Assembly (NCBI GenBank): GCA_031772625.1
Contig: CM062808.1
Location: forward strand, 477,769,655-477,833,654
From: Pinus tabuliformis
Taxonomy: Eukaryota; Streptophyta; Pinopsida; Pinales; Pinaceae
DNA: 64,000 nt
Reading direction: 5' to 3'
Made by a program: the position numbers and the translations under genes. Position 1 is the first letter of the stretch; each line of letters begins with the position of its first letter. The notes under the pieces are model-generated. The model was not told where the DNA came from. It made no database searches and worked only from the letters and a program-made list of their open reading frames with translations. This document shows, piece after piece, positions 11,391-23,254 of this stretch.

Positions 11391-11608
11391 GTGTTTTTTT
11401 ACCCAGATGTGTTAGATAGCGATTGGTGGTTCGTATTAAGACACAACCTTAGATAAAAACATGTTTTTGAGAACAACAATGTTATCATTCCAAACGTCAA
11501 GGAAGATAATCAAGGTGATGATAATGGAGAGTGATATGTTGTTATTTCATCATTTATACTATTTTTGTATGTTTTTGTTTTCGTTATTTCGCAAAGTATT
11601 TACAATTG
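11391..11608 (+). other. Downstream part of the CACTA transposase region
   Basis: Sequence after the last open frame still resembles coding (a VFFYPDVLDSDWWFVLR-like reading and an acidic tail ending GDDNGE), interrupted by stops. It is followed by AT-rich DNA leading to the 3' subterminal region. Confidence 0.35.
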
Positions 11609-12060
11609 TTGCTTCTCCCTTTATTGATGTCATATAAAATACATCGGCCTCATACATAAAATCCATTTTTTTATTAAATGAAAAATGTATTTATTAATAT
11701 ATAAACATAACTTTCAATTAAAAAAAAAACACATTATCGATGCACCAAAAACACAGTCATGCACCGGCTTTGGTGCTTTATCAAACACAATCTCACTATA
11801 GACGGTGCACACACACCTATGACACACCATTGTTGGTTCACAAATTTAAATTTTTGTAGCGGTGCGTCACACATATGCAGCGGTGTGCACGTATAACATT
11901 TTCGCACCAAGACAAAACATTCACGTTATCTAACACACTGATATATAGCTATATTTTTAAATATTATTTAGGCAGTGTGTTGGGTAAATATGATAGCACC
12001 GATGCGATCAGAACATACCAAGCACACTGCATTTGTGATGGTGATTAAGAGACATTTGTT
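11609..12060. repeat. CACTA 3' subterminal region, copy 1
   Basis: Aligns by eye with 17852-18300. Both start with GCTTCTCCCT(T/C)TATTGA, share CCTCATACATAAAAT and the CACAGTCATGCA word, and contain many GGTGCG/CACCG words. The homology stops near 12060 (AAGCACACTGCAT). This is the 3' side of the transposase-bearing CACTA or a duplicate of it. Confidence 0.65.
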
Positions 12061-13032
12061 TGAGTTTCAAATAGACTTGGTGATGCATTTTTTTTCCTAT
12101 TTAGATTATGTAAAATAAATATCTATTTTTTATGTATTTGTAACTAAATTATTTAAAGTAGACATGTCTTTATCATTGTGAACATGATGTAATATTAGCT
12201 AGGAGAAATGTGAAAAACATGAATTTTAGTGAATATCTAGTGATAATTTAATTTGTATTATTTAACTCATATTTATTATTAAAAAGAGTTAAATTTAAAC
12301 CAGTACAATAGCAAATAAAGAACCAAAATAACATCAAAATGTTATATCTTTATTACTAGAAAAAAGTTCACTTGCCTCTTTAAGGGAGAACTTCCAATAG
12401 AAAAAACCCAAAGAGAGAAATTTTGAATTTAAATTGGCAAGAGTTGATATAAAGATTATATTTAGATTGCTTGAAAATCTCATAACTTCCGTAATGAAAT
12501 AAATTTTATAAATTTTTTTTAAAGTTGTATTAAATCTAAATTAATTAGGCCTAGAGACAACCAGTATGGGAGAGATGTTGTCACATAACATTACATTTAG
12601 AAATAGTAAAATAATAATTGAAATTAACAAATTAAAAATAATAATAAGAAAAGAAATTAATGTCAGTCATATTTACAATATTTCAATTTACACCTTAATC
12701 TTATATAACTTTATATAGAGATATAATGTAACCTAAAGTAAAAAAAAAAAAAAAAAAATTAGCTTTTATTATGAGAAAGAAATGAAATAAGTAAAAAAAT
12801 ATAATTTACTTTTTTACTACAAGGAAAAAATGCAATTTTTTCACATGACAAGAAATAGTATTATTGATATTACATTATGTGTAATTCATTCTATGTTCCA
12901 TTTACATGTGATATTTAAAACAAAAATGTATTTATAACAAAAAAAAATTACTGACAACCATAAGTAAAATATTTTAATGTCAATATTAAATAACATAATT
13001 TTATAAAGAAAAAAAAAAGAAAAAAGAGAGTA

Positions 13033-13057
13033 ATTTATTTATTTATTTATTTATTTT
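13033..13057. repeat. (TTTA)n microsatellite
   Basis: About six consecutive TTTA units on the + strand. Confidence 0.9.
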
Positions 13058-13308
13058 TAGTGAGAAAGATTGAGAGAATTCTTATTCCATTAATAGTTGC
13101 TTTCGAATTCAATGTATGAAGGATATTTGTAAAATTTTCAATGTTTAATATGGATTTGATATGTAATATTAACAAAACTAATAAAATGCATACATACAGG
13201 GAGAAATATGAGGGGGCATATTTTAGCATTAAATAGGGATACCATGAATTATAAATAAAATATTTTAATGTCAACTACATATATATTAATATACCAATTG
13301 CCTAGAGA

Positions 13309-13359
13309 GACCAAATCTCTTTTCACTGAAAATATGTTTGCATCTCAAGAGATTTGGTC
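13309..13359. repeat. 13-bp perfect hairpin
   Basis: GACCAAATCTCTT (13309-13321) and its exact reverse complement AAGAGATTTGGTC (13347-13359) are separated by 25 bp. A match one base further out, after a single mismatch, extends the stem. No associated gene. Confidence 0.8.
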
Positions 13360-13369
13360 CCTGTTTGTG

Positions 13370-13431
13370 CTTGGTAGATCTAGAGTTAAGACAGATCTAG
13401 CTTGGTATATCTAGAGTTAAGATGGATCTAG
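13370..13431. repeat. 31-bp tandem duplication
   Basis: Two adjacent 31-bp units (13370-13400 and 13401-13431) beginning CTTGGTA and ending GATCTAG, with three differences. Confidence 0.85.
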
Positions 13432-14305
13432 GTTGCAGGTTGTAAAAAAATTTGTTCAATTTTCTAAATTTAGCAATAAATGAATTTTATAAACCAATAT
13501 TGAATTATGATAAGATTTTTTTGCTTAAATCACATAATGATACATTTGTCATAGAAGCCTCAATTCAACAATATTGAATTAGTTAAATTGTATTTTTGAA
13601 TAATTCATTATTAATAATATTTTATATTAAAAATTGAATGAGTTACACATTTTTCATCTTTTTAAGAACTAACTAAAGTATTTTACCTTTAATTATTTTA
13701 TTGTTGTGAGTTTTGAACTATTTTACTAATTAAGTTAGATTGAATATCAAAAAACTATCTAAGCAATAGAAAAATATTTACCATAATTTTACAATCATAG
13801 TTTCAACCATACTAAACTTTGTAATTTATAAAAATATCTTTGCAAAATTTTCTAAAGTTGTTTTACATGCAATTTCATATATAAAAGTTTGATATAAATT
13901 CACCAATACATAATCTATAATAAACATTATTTCATAAAAATAAACATCATGACGATAATCATCTAACAAACATAAACATCATCTAAGATACACATTCAAA
14001 TTCACTACCATCATCTAATTATATACACTTTTAGTAGCACATATAAATGTCATTAGCTAGCACACAAATCTAATAATCTAACAAGGCATCATCATTGTGA
14101 TCACATCTAACAAAACACAAAGATTGTAATCTAACATCATCACCACACACATCCTCAAATTAATATAAATCTCATGTCAAATAATTTCTATCACGTACAC
14201 ATCTATTTGCAAGAACATTAAATGAACATATCTAACATGACCTAACAATATACACATCAACACCAACATATAAATTAAGTACATAAACATGAACAAAAAA
14301 ATGCA

Positions 14306-14308
<3 letters not shown>

Positions 14309-14338
<30 letters not shown>
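14309..14338. repeat. (TA)n microsatellite
   Basis: Uninterrupted TA run of about 14 units. Confidence 0.95.
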
Positions 14339-14340
<2 letters not shown>

Positions 14341-14381
14341 AAGAATTCAAATAACTACATCATGAAGTCAAATAAGTGCAA

Positions 14382-16226
14382 TCAAATATCTGATACAAAA
14401 AATGTAATAGTGCCTGCAACCTGGTCTACAATAGAACACGATGGATGGTCAACTACTGTTTGATCAAGTGCATCTGTCAAACTTAGCTGAGGTGGAGGAC
14501 AACTAAGAGGTGGTTGCTCTGTAGTAGAAGAACATGTTTGGTCTGTAAGAGAAGGTGGTCGGTCTGCTCTATCAGGAGAAACATATAACACATCCTTTAG
14601 CTATGGAATCTCGACATCATCGGGCGATTGATGAGGAGGTGTACTACCAGAAGGATCACTGGCACCTTGACGACCATGATCTGATGGGGTGGGGTGGCAC
14701 CATTAGAAGCATCATCATCACCATCCTCATGATCATCACCCTCATCATCATGATCATGATCATCACCCTCATCATGATCATGATTATCACCCTCATCATG
14801 ATCATGACCACCCTCATCATTTGATGGATGTGATGCTGCATGATTCCCTACAGCCCTCATCATTGTCAGTGCCCTACTAGATTTGATGACATGCGGCATA
14901 AGAGACATCAAATCCTGTTGATAGGTTTTGTATAGATCCATGAACATTAGATCCATGCTAATATCTTGATGCCTCATAGGGTGAACTCCATGCCGAACCA
15001 AAACTCAGACCGATCTATCATAGTAGTCTATCTAACATCGCATAGTAGGCCTCTACCCCTGGACATCCATGCCCCCCTGAGGATGTGCCTCACCCTCACC
15101 CTCACCTTCTTGGGCCCCGCTCATCTTGTCATCTCCTCCATCCAGTGGGGGGGGAGGAGGCATGTCCTCATCATATGAGTCGATTTCTACAAAATATATA
15201 ATACAACAAAAATAATTAGAAAATTTCATTAAACAAATTAATAAAACAAGAAAATGAAACTAGATTAATTTAAATAAAACACTAATATTACCTCTATCAT
15301 CTGGAGGCTCATCCATTGTGAAGAAGATGTTGGGACACCCTCTTTAATCAATCCCCGCATACGGATCCCCAACATGAAAAACACATGGTCATCCACACTT
15401 GCTAGTAGCTTCAGTGCCTCATCCAAAATCCTGGCCAGAAATTTTAGCATGCCTCTCTTGGGCGTCATATTCCCCCACATACGCATCCGAGCCTTAGTGA
15501 TCAACCTAGGAGGGAAACGATCTAATGTAAGCCTTGTCTCTGGAAACCTCTAAAAAGAAAAAAAAAGCTTGAAAGAAAAAGGGAACATCTCCCTCCCCTA
15601 TCTAAACAACACACAACATCTATCTAAAGTCATGCAAAACTGCCTCGAAAAAATGGAAAACCATCTGATGCAATGTGGCCCCTGAATCAAAGAATCAACA
15701 TAACACAAAAGATGGAAAATAATGCGCTTCCCATCACCATGAGAATGTGAAATGGTGTTTGTATAATAATGAGAAGCACCTAGCCTCCTCTGTAGAAAAA
15801 GAAGAAATCATTAGTTGTCCACCCCGAACCTAAAAGTCTGATGGAAGGATCACATGAAACCCAACATATCTTAGAGTGTATGGATCACATGAAGCCCGAC
15901 ATATCTCAAAGTGTATGCAAGTTGAATCTCAGTGGAAAGACCATGGGGGACATCATGGAACTAGGGAAAAGCCTCCCCTCTCCTGGATAGGCCAGTGATA
16001 AAGAAAATTTCCTCCTCATTGGGCCTAGAGCACAATTCAGGACTGACACGAAAAGCATGATGTTGGACATTCCATCGGCAGATCAGATGTGCCAATAGGA
16101 CAGAGTGCACCTTAAGTGATGTACCCTCCTCATAGTACTTGAGTAGGCCTACATTCTTCAGGAGTGCTTGAGTCGCTGTAGTAATAGGGCGAGGGTATAA
16201 ATCCCTTTCCCTCTCTCTCGCCTACC
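14382..16226 (-). pseudogene. Multi-exon gene of unknown function, decayed
   Basis: I do not recognise a named family. Read on the minus strand, codons are coherent from Met at ~16226: LYPRPITTATQALLKNVGLL, YYEEGTSLKVHSVLLAHLIC, RPNEEEIFFITGLSRRGEAF. This is a globular, positively charged block interrupted by two TAG codons. A second block follows a TTTTTCTACAG-like acceptor (~15794), containing RRLGASHYYTNTISHSHGDG. A third follows a pyrimidine-rich TTTTCTTTTTAG acceptor (~15551), with RFPETRLTLDRFPPRLITKA and LKLLASVDDHVFFMLGIRMR. A clear intron (GTAATATTAG ... TTTTGTAG, 15290-15187) leads to an acidic, proline-rich exon (EIDSYDEDMPPPPP). The protein then ends in an Asp/His-rich tail and a P/S/T-rich C-terminus reaching 14382. 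One frameshift near 15335 and several stops show decay. It might be a transposon-carried ORF such as a plant mobile-domain protein. That is a guess. Confidence 0.5.
14700..14818. repeat. CATCATGATCATGAT-type minisatellite
   Basis: Imperfect repeats of CCCTCATCATGATCATGAT (units ~18-30 bp). They encode the Asp/His-rich tail of the decayed minus-strand gene. Confidence 0.85.
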
Positions 16227-16499
16227 ATGGTCGAACCATATTGTATGGGTCTGCATGCTACTCCTGCTCCTGCTGCTTCTATTGGCATTATGACACAGGT
16301 TTGGCACTATGACATAGGTGTTGTCTTTGATGGAAACTCACTCAGATGGCAGATCACAGTTCAAGCTCTCAGAATGAAAGAAAAAGATATATACGCAGGT
16401 TCCTCTTAACCAGGTCGCATATACATGCGGGATTGCCGATCAAAAGTCACGTATGCATATGCAGGCACTTTCATGCACGGAAAAGAACGTACATGTGGG

Positions 16500-16640
16500 A
16501 AAACTTATTTTTAGTCCATGGTATTTGGTCCTTGGTATTTGGACCTATGGTTTTGGACCATGGTATTGCGTCCAAAGTGTTGAACCCAGGTATTGGGTCC
16601 CAAGTATTGGTTCTAAGTGGTTTTGGACGGTGGTATTGAG
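16500..16640 (+). repeat. Promoter-proximal GGTATTTGG-type repeats
   Basis: At least eight near-copies of a ~17-19-bp unit, (T)GGTATTTGGTCC or GGTTTTGGACCA, in tandem immediately upstream of a TATA box at 16654. Looks like reiterated upstream control elements in an LTR U3. Confidence 0.6.
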
Positions 16641-16653
16641 TAAGGCCTAAGAC

Positions 16654-16660
16654 TATAAAA
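16654..16660 (+). promoter_or_regulatory. TATA box of an LTR-like block
   Basis: TATAAAA in the context GACTATAAAAGGGAAAGG, about 20 bp after the repeat cluster. Classic core-promoter arrangement. Confidence 0.5.
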
Positions 16661-17850
16661 GGGAAAGGAGATCATTAGGAAAAGGCATTCACTCAAGCAT
16701 TGAATATCTTATGAAGAGCAAGATCTAGAATACTGGTTATTGGATTATGGTGCATAGCTGGAGCTGAATCAAGGAGGAACCTAAGCGCTAGAAGAAGGAT
16801 AAGTCCTATTGATAGGTCAAGATCTTAAAGGCTTGAATAATAGTATCTTTGTGTGATTTTGATCTGTTATATTTAGCGCATGACTTGATCTATAAATCTG
16901 ATAATCTGGGTATAACTGATGTCTGAATAATTGAAAAGGGTGAATTATCTTTTATAGATCTGTAAGCAGGTTCGACACAACAAATGTGAGTATTCACTCT
17001 AGTTCAGTAATTCAAAGCAGCGTATACGTTGGTTTGCCTTAATACAATAGCATATGCATGCAGGTTTTATATATTGAAGTAGCATAAATCTCATAAAATA
17101 TGTTTTAGCTACTTCTGTTTATTGCTGCAGTGTTCTGGGTTCAGGATTGGTTTCTGGTTACTGTTACTGTATTTTGGTTACAACACTCAGAGAAGTGATT
17201 GTTTGATTCAGTTTTGGTTAGTACAAAGGAGATTGGTTGATGCAGAAATACTTGTTGTTTGATTGATGTTATTCGTGGATCCAGGCTGAAAATTTATGAA
17301 ATGTGATCCCTGAAGAAAAGAGAAGGTTGTAGCCTTCTATAGGTTAGCACCTACATACTAGGACATCAGCTAGTACAAGAGCTAAGGGGGTTGTAGCTCC
17401 CTTCCAAGTGAAGCTGGAGAACGAGAGAAGGTTGTAGCCTTCTGCAGGTAGAAGCTTGCGTACTGGTATAAGACTGCACCAGTAGAGAAATATTGTAAAA
17501 AGAAGTTTCTTATAAAAGAAAGATAGAGACGAATTGCAGCAGGTGGTTTTCACCCACATTGGGTTTCTGCCTTATATCTTGTGTTCATGTGCATGATGAT
17601 CTGTTCTGTTTTACTGCACCTGTTTACTGTTCTTATGTTTAATGAAGTTCTGATGCACTGATTAAAGATCAACATTTAATAGATTAAATGAATCATAAGT
17701 TTATTGGATATACGTTAGTTGCTTTAGACACAGTTGCGTATATACGCGGGTTCCCATAACTGAAGTAGCGCATATATATACCTAAGTATGAAAATGAAAA
17801 TTGTTTGATTTGATAATATTGATTCACCTCCCCTCTCAGTATTATTTCCA
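16661..17850 (+). mobile_element. Probable LTR-type sequence ending at 17850
   Basis: The right edge ends TTCCAACA at ~17850, exactly where homology to the CACTA subterminal copy (GCTTCTCCCT) begins. This shows that a foreign element ends there. Inside, degenerate copies of a GCGTATATACGCGGGTT-like word occur at ~16390, ~16430, ~17030, ~17735 and ~17765. No protein domain is visible. The left edge is unknown. It could be a solo LTR or the 3' end of a larger element including 16500-16640. Confidence 0.4.
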
Positions 17851-19355
17851 ACAGCTTCTCCCTCTATTGACGTCTCTGCTACTTGATTGACATATGTATT
17901 ACATCAGCCTCATACATAAAATACATTTTTTTTATTAAATGAAACATGTATTTATAATAATGAAAACATAACTTTAAATCTAAAAAAAATAAAAATAAAA
18001 ATATCGGTGCGCTCAAAGCACAGTCATGCATCAGCTCCAATGTGCTTTCAACTATAGCTGCATTGGTAACGGTGTGCACATAAGTATGACACATCGTTGG
18101 TGCTTCAGAAATTTAACTTTTCATAGCGATGCGACATACTTGTGCATCGGTGCACATGTATAACCTGTTGGCACCGAAACGATACGTTTAGGTTATCGAA
18201 TGGACCAAGCTATAGGAATATTTTTAAATATTTATTTGCGGTGCGTTTGGTAAATAAAAATGCACCAGGAGTGACGCACCGACACACAATTTATTATATA
18301 TTTCTCAATGTGTTTATATTTACAAAATGCACTGCCACAACGGTGGTGTGTTATGTTCACACACAGAAAGTAGTGCACCCTTTAAATTTACAGGGCGCAC
18401 CACTCCCAGTGCAAGCCGAACATATCAAGCACACCATCCGTTGATTTTTGTTTTTGAAAAAACAATGACAAATTCAACCTAATTTGTAATTCAATCCACT
18501 AAAAACTTAAATTAGAAAGAAACATAGAGATTACCTGGACATTTGGTTGTTGGGGAGGCATTGTGGACACGTAATGGAGAAAAACAAATTTTCACACCGA
18601 TTGAAAAAATTGGGAACTCAAATAGTGAGCATGGTATTGAATGGTGGTGAGAAAGAGAAGCACTGACACCAGGGGGCTTGCACGTGACAAGAGTGGCAAT
18701 GGTGCTTCAGATCTCGCCCGCACTTTAGATGGTAAAAATTAAAATTACAGTCGAGAGGGTTTTTTATTTAACCCTCCTTTGGTGCATTTTGGGAAGCACA
18801 CTAGGGCAAGCTATATCCAAAGGCACTGTGTTTTTTCGTTTTTTTTAATTTAAAATTATTGTGGTACTTTATCGAGATGCACTAGGGCTTTACATTACCG
18901 ATAACGCACCGATGTTGTGGTTTTACAATAGCATCGTTTTTTTTTAGAAATTAGAAATCGTCTATCAGTATGCTTTATAAGATGCCTCAGGGCATTGTTA
19001 TACGTTTACTACACCGACACATCATTGTCTAATAGCACCGGTACATTTTACTGTATGAAGGATTCTGGTACTAGCGAATTTTCAAGCACCGATGCATTTG
19101 GGTATTTAGCGCACTGTATTTTTTTATTTTTCATTTTTTTTTTTTATGGTGCACCATGTTATATGCAACCCTGGTGTGTGTACTAATAATAAAGCACCGA
19201 CACACTTGAATAATTTAGAGACATTGTCAAAGAAACATTCACTAAATCATCCACTCGCCCACCTCCGCTAGTGACCCCCAGTACAAATGGATTTTTGGGA
19301 TATTTTTATAGGGGCCTATGAAAAAACCTCCGCTAGAAGGTATTTCCTTGTAGTG
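17851..19355 (+). mobile_element. CACTA 3' end, second copy, with terminal CCTTGTAGTG
   Basis: The first ~450 bp align with 11609-12060. The rest is rich in GCACCG/CGGTGC words, and TTTCCTTGTAGTG ends at 19355. Plant CACTA elements end with the reverse complement of CACTAC(A/T)A. Two CCTCCGCTAG words (19260-19335) lie just inside the end. The downstream sequence changes at once into Copia 2 coding sequence, which supports 19355 as the boundary. Confidence 0.65.
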
Positions 19356-19361
19356 CAAGGA

Positions 19362-21012
19362 AGATGATAGACTTGTGCAGGATGCGAGGGAGAATGTGAG
19401 AGCTCATTCAAATTTACGTAGGCAGAGGAGGTCACCTGATCGGTACACTAGCTGCATGGCTCTAATGACTGAGCTTGTAGAGACTGAGTCATCCTATTTC
19501 GAGGAATCATTAGAGAAACCTGTATGGGTTGATACAAAGGTGGAAGAATACAAATCCATTGTAAAGAACAGTGTTTGGGAAGTGGCCCCAAGACCAACAT
19601 ACAAATTAATTGTGGATTCAAGATGGATCTTCAAGGTTAAGCATGCAGCAGATGGAAGCATAGAGAACTATAAGGCCATATTTGTGGCTAAGGGGTACTC
19701 ATAAGTTGAGGGAATAGACTATGAGGAGACCTTTTCTGTTGTAGCAAGGTACTCATCCATTAGAGAAATTCTTGCTTTGCCTGCGCATATGGGGTGGAAG
19801 ACCCACCGGATTGATGTAAAAATAACATTTCTCAATGGAATTATTGAGGAGGTGTACATCGAGAAACCAGAAGGTTTTGATACATTTGATCAGGAGTATC
19901 GAGTGTGTAGACTCAAGCGAGCGTTGTAGGGTCTCAAACAAGCAACTTGTGCTTGGTACACCAGGATCGATAGCTAACTAATTTGGGCTTCACCAAAAGT
20001 GAAGCCGATGAAAACCTCTATCACATATTGGTAGAAGGTAAGTTGCTTATTATTGTTTTATATGTTGATGATTTTATTTTGACTGGTTATGAACACTTGA
20101 CCAGATCTTGCAAGGAGAACCTTGCAATGGAATTTGAAATGAAGGACACAGGTCTCATGCACTACTTCCTCAGGTTGGAATTCTGGAAAGGTGACGGGGA
20201 ACCATTTGTGTCTCAAGGCATGTATGCAAATGAGATATTACAAATATTCTGCATGGAGAGTTTTAAACCCATGGAGATGCCTCTAGTGACCAACTGGAGG
20301 AAGGAGGATTCCACTTAAGGTGAGGAAGTGGATGCCACCATTTATTAGAAGCTAGTGGGTTCACTAATGTATCTTGTGAACACATGACCAGATATGTGTT
20401 ACGTAGTCAATCAGTTGAGCCAAGCTATGGTTAGGCCAAACAAATTGTTTTGGAAGGTAGCTAAGCATGTTTTACAGTACCTTAGAGGCACTACCCAGTT
20501 TGGACTATGGTATAGACAGACAAAGGGAGTGAAGTTGTGTGGCTTCACAAATGCAGATTTGGTGGGGAGTCCGTCAGAATGGAAGAGTACATTAGGTGGA
20601 ATTTTTAGTGTCGGTCTGCAGTTATTTCCTAGTACAATAGGAAGCAAAGATCTGTGGCAGTCAGCTCAGTAGAAGCAGAAAACATGGTTGCAATTCAAGC
20701 AACATGTGAGTCGATCTGGATGAGAAACATACTTTGACTGTTTGGTAAGATGATGGATCCAACTTTGATCTACTATGATAATCAGAGTTGCATCAAGCTC
20801 TCTAGAAATCCTATATTTCACGATCGATCCAAGCATATAGATATATGGTATCACCATTTACGGGAGTGTGTGTAGAGGTGGATAATGTTGCTATAATACA
20901 TTCTGACAAAGGAAGAAGATGCTGAAATTTTGACAAAGGCCTTCTCAAGAGGGAAGTTCGAGTTCCACTGGTGCATGATAGGGGTGGTTGATAATCCATT
21001 TCTTGCTGAGAG
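19362..21012 (+). pseudogene. Ty1/Copia element 2, reverse transcriptase / RNase H, decayed
   Basis: Plus-strand Copia polymerase remnant in several frames. Pieces are SRWIFKVKHAADGSIENYKA (~19615-19675), the RIDVKITFLNGIIEEVYIEK block (~19808-19867), LIIVLYVDDFILTG with the catalytic YVDD (~20046-20085), MKDTGLMHYFLRLEFW (~20140), VVNQLSQAMVRPNKLFWKVA (~20404), an RNase H stretch with NADLVGSPSEWKSTLGGIFS (~20550), SSVEAENM (~20665) and SKHIDIWYHHLRE (~20830). Stops interrupt it (for example after 19704, 20318 and 20383). The 5' side is cut by the CACTA end at 19355, so gag, protease and integrase are missing. It ends just before a TGTTGAAAAATG LTR-like start at 21018. Confidence 0.88.
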
Positions 21013-21017
21013 GAAGT

Positions 21018-23250
21018 GTTGAAAAATGTAGCAAGAAATTCTCAATTTCCACATCAACAGATAACTTGGATGTAGTTAACTTATGTGACATTGTTTGTGT
21101 CACCCAGTTTACTGAATAAATTCGAGTTGGAGGAGTTAGGATTTCAGTTAAGCATGTGTGATTGCTAATTTGAAGAAATCAAAGTCAATTATCTCAAGTT
21201 GTTTTCAATTAAACTAGTTCCAACTTTTGGAGGAACTAGTAGAAGATTAGTTGTGCAGTGGGACTTCATTCAAACTCAGTGGTCATCTAGTTAACTGATC
21301 AATAAAGCCAAAATATATAGTGCATGCAGATAATTTTAGTTCCTCAGTTGTGGTGGATATTCTAAGGTAGTGTAACATCAATTATACACTAGTCTTGAGT
21401 GTACAGGTGTTGCATGTAGTTAGATGATCAACCTTGAGAATTGCAAAATCCATTTTGGAGAAATTCCTGTTAAATTTTATTATGGAAACATTGTTCTTTG
21501 CATTATCATTATTACATTATTCAGATCTACACCATTATATATCAACATATGCAATTACATAGAAAGCAACAACATCACCATCATCATCAATGCAATGAAA
21601 TATAAAAGGAACAGTAGAAGAAAGCATGCACACACATAAAGACACCAAGACTGGTTTGAGACCATGGAAAAACCCACTATGGGGAAAACCCTTGCAAATC
21701 TTATTCTGCTTAGATCGTATGATGCAGCAAAAGAGAGTACAATGATCCATAACTTTGTCTATGCAACAAAAAAATAATGATATTTATGAAACAAATCTAA
21801 TCATGCTATGAATCAAAACCATCATACTAATGGTTGTAATGTACTATCACAAATTGATGTCAATTGTTGCATATTGTTGTCATTGTGCCAAATACTGTTG
21901 AGTATTGTTGTCACTATCAATGAGCCCATTACATATGTTTGTAGTGGAAAATAATAGATTAGATATACATCTCTACATATCTGTAATAACAACAAAGAAA
22001 CTCAAATCTAACAGATCACTAAAGATAACTAAAGCTAAGATACTGAAAAATTAGATCTGGATTGGGTCTCCCTCATAAACATTGTCTACAGGTGACTTAA
22101 ACTTCAGGGTCACTCTCATGAAGACTGTATGCGTGCGACTGTAACTGCACAGTCGCTCTCAGGAGGTCACTGTGCATGTGACCTCGGCCCCGAACTCTAA
22201 AAACCCATATTCGCACCCTTAAGAAGTTGTATTAGAGACTAGAAGGGCCAAATTCGCTCTATGGTTGAGCTGTGTCAGTGAACGTATGGTTAGAGTCACT
22301 CCCAGGACTTCCTGGTGCAACCAGGAACTGAACCCTTCAGAACTCAGAGTCGCTCCCAAGGCTTCCTGGTGAAACCATGAACTGAACCCTTTAGAGCTCA
22401 GAGTTGCTCCCTCTGAATTGTGTCTGAGTGACCAAAGAGCCAAGGTCGCTCTCTTGACCACTCTGTGCCTATGATTGTGGATGAAAAACTTCCAATTTGT
22501 GACAGTGAACAAGATCCAGATTACGCAAACCCAGAGCGAACCTTACGCCTATACTTTTGGACCCAATACGAACTTCTGTCGATGAACCTGTGCAACCCAA
22601 AAAAAAAATAGAAGAATAAAACATGCCTTGATTAAGTGTGTCCAAATGAGCTTGAGGTATCTTCCTTTTATAGTATTTCCTAAGGGGTTACTTGGGGTTA
22701 AGACTAATCCAAGCAGTTACTCATGAGGTTAGGGCTGACCCATTCCATAATACATGTGTGAATAAAATAATTCATAACTCAACTTTCACTTAACCAAATT
22801 GGGTGATCTTTAGGTCGATTTTGGTCCTCTCGAAAAGAGGAATCTAATGCAATCATTATATCAGGTATTTGAATTGTAAAAGGTGGAATTTACCATAGTT
22901 TCCAAAAATTAAAAATTCCTAAATAATAGGGGTCTAATTTCTCGAGGAATTGTGCAACCAAATAGAGGCTCAAGCAGAGGTAGAAATTGAGTAATTCTGG
23001 TCCAGAGCTTCTCATTGAGAAGAGAGATAGTTTCTTCACTCATAGGTTGTGCTCAATTGAGAAAATAAATTGTAATACATCTCTATTCATCAGATTAATG
23101 CAAGAGGACATTGGGGTTTTTAGCAGATTGCTTTCCCCGGGAAAAATATTGTGTGCATGTGTGTTATTTCTTATTGCATGTCTGAATTTTTTGTTCTAAA
23201 TTGTGAATTAAGTTCTGTAGAGAAGTAGAGTAGGTTTTTGTCTTGTGATT
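21018..23250 (+). mobile_element. LTR-like and unclassified sequence downstream of Copia 2
   Basis: TGTTGAAAAATG follows a GCTGAGAGGAAG purine tract, fitting the 3' LTR of Copia 2. Its end is not clear. Around 22980-23220 the sequence resembles a Copia LTR U5 (AATTGAGAAAATAAATTGTA ... CCCCGGGAAAAATATTG). It may be the far part of the same LTR separated by an insertion (~21430-22980), or another LTR. No gene is recognised. A 53-bp tandem repeat lies at 22289-22400. Confidence 0.35.
22289..22400. repeat. ~53-bp tandem repeat, two copies
   Basis: AGAGTCACTCCCAGGACTTC and AGAGTCGCTCCCAAGGCTTC begin near-identical units running through CCTGGTG(C/A)AACCA and GAACTGAACCCTT. A third partial start (AGAGTTGCTCCC) follows at ~22400. 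Confidence 0.8.
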
Positions 23251-23254
23251 TTGA

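Larger units (their letters stand above)
12061..14381. other. AT-rich intergenic DNA, no gene seen
   Basis: Contains poly-A/T tracts, a TTTA microsatellite (13033-13057), a hairpin (13309-13359), a 31-bp direct duplication (13370-13431) and a TA microsatellite (14309-14338). The word ACTACAAGGAAAAAATGC at 12816 looks like a CACTA-type left end. No ORF shows a known domain. Confidence 0.5.

Noticed and set aside
14597..15001. 134-residue minus ORF rich in Asp and His, like a metal-binding protein
   Set aside because: The His/Asp run is encoded by a CATCATGATCATG minisatellite and forms the tail of the decayed multi-exon gene. It is not evidence for metal binding.
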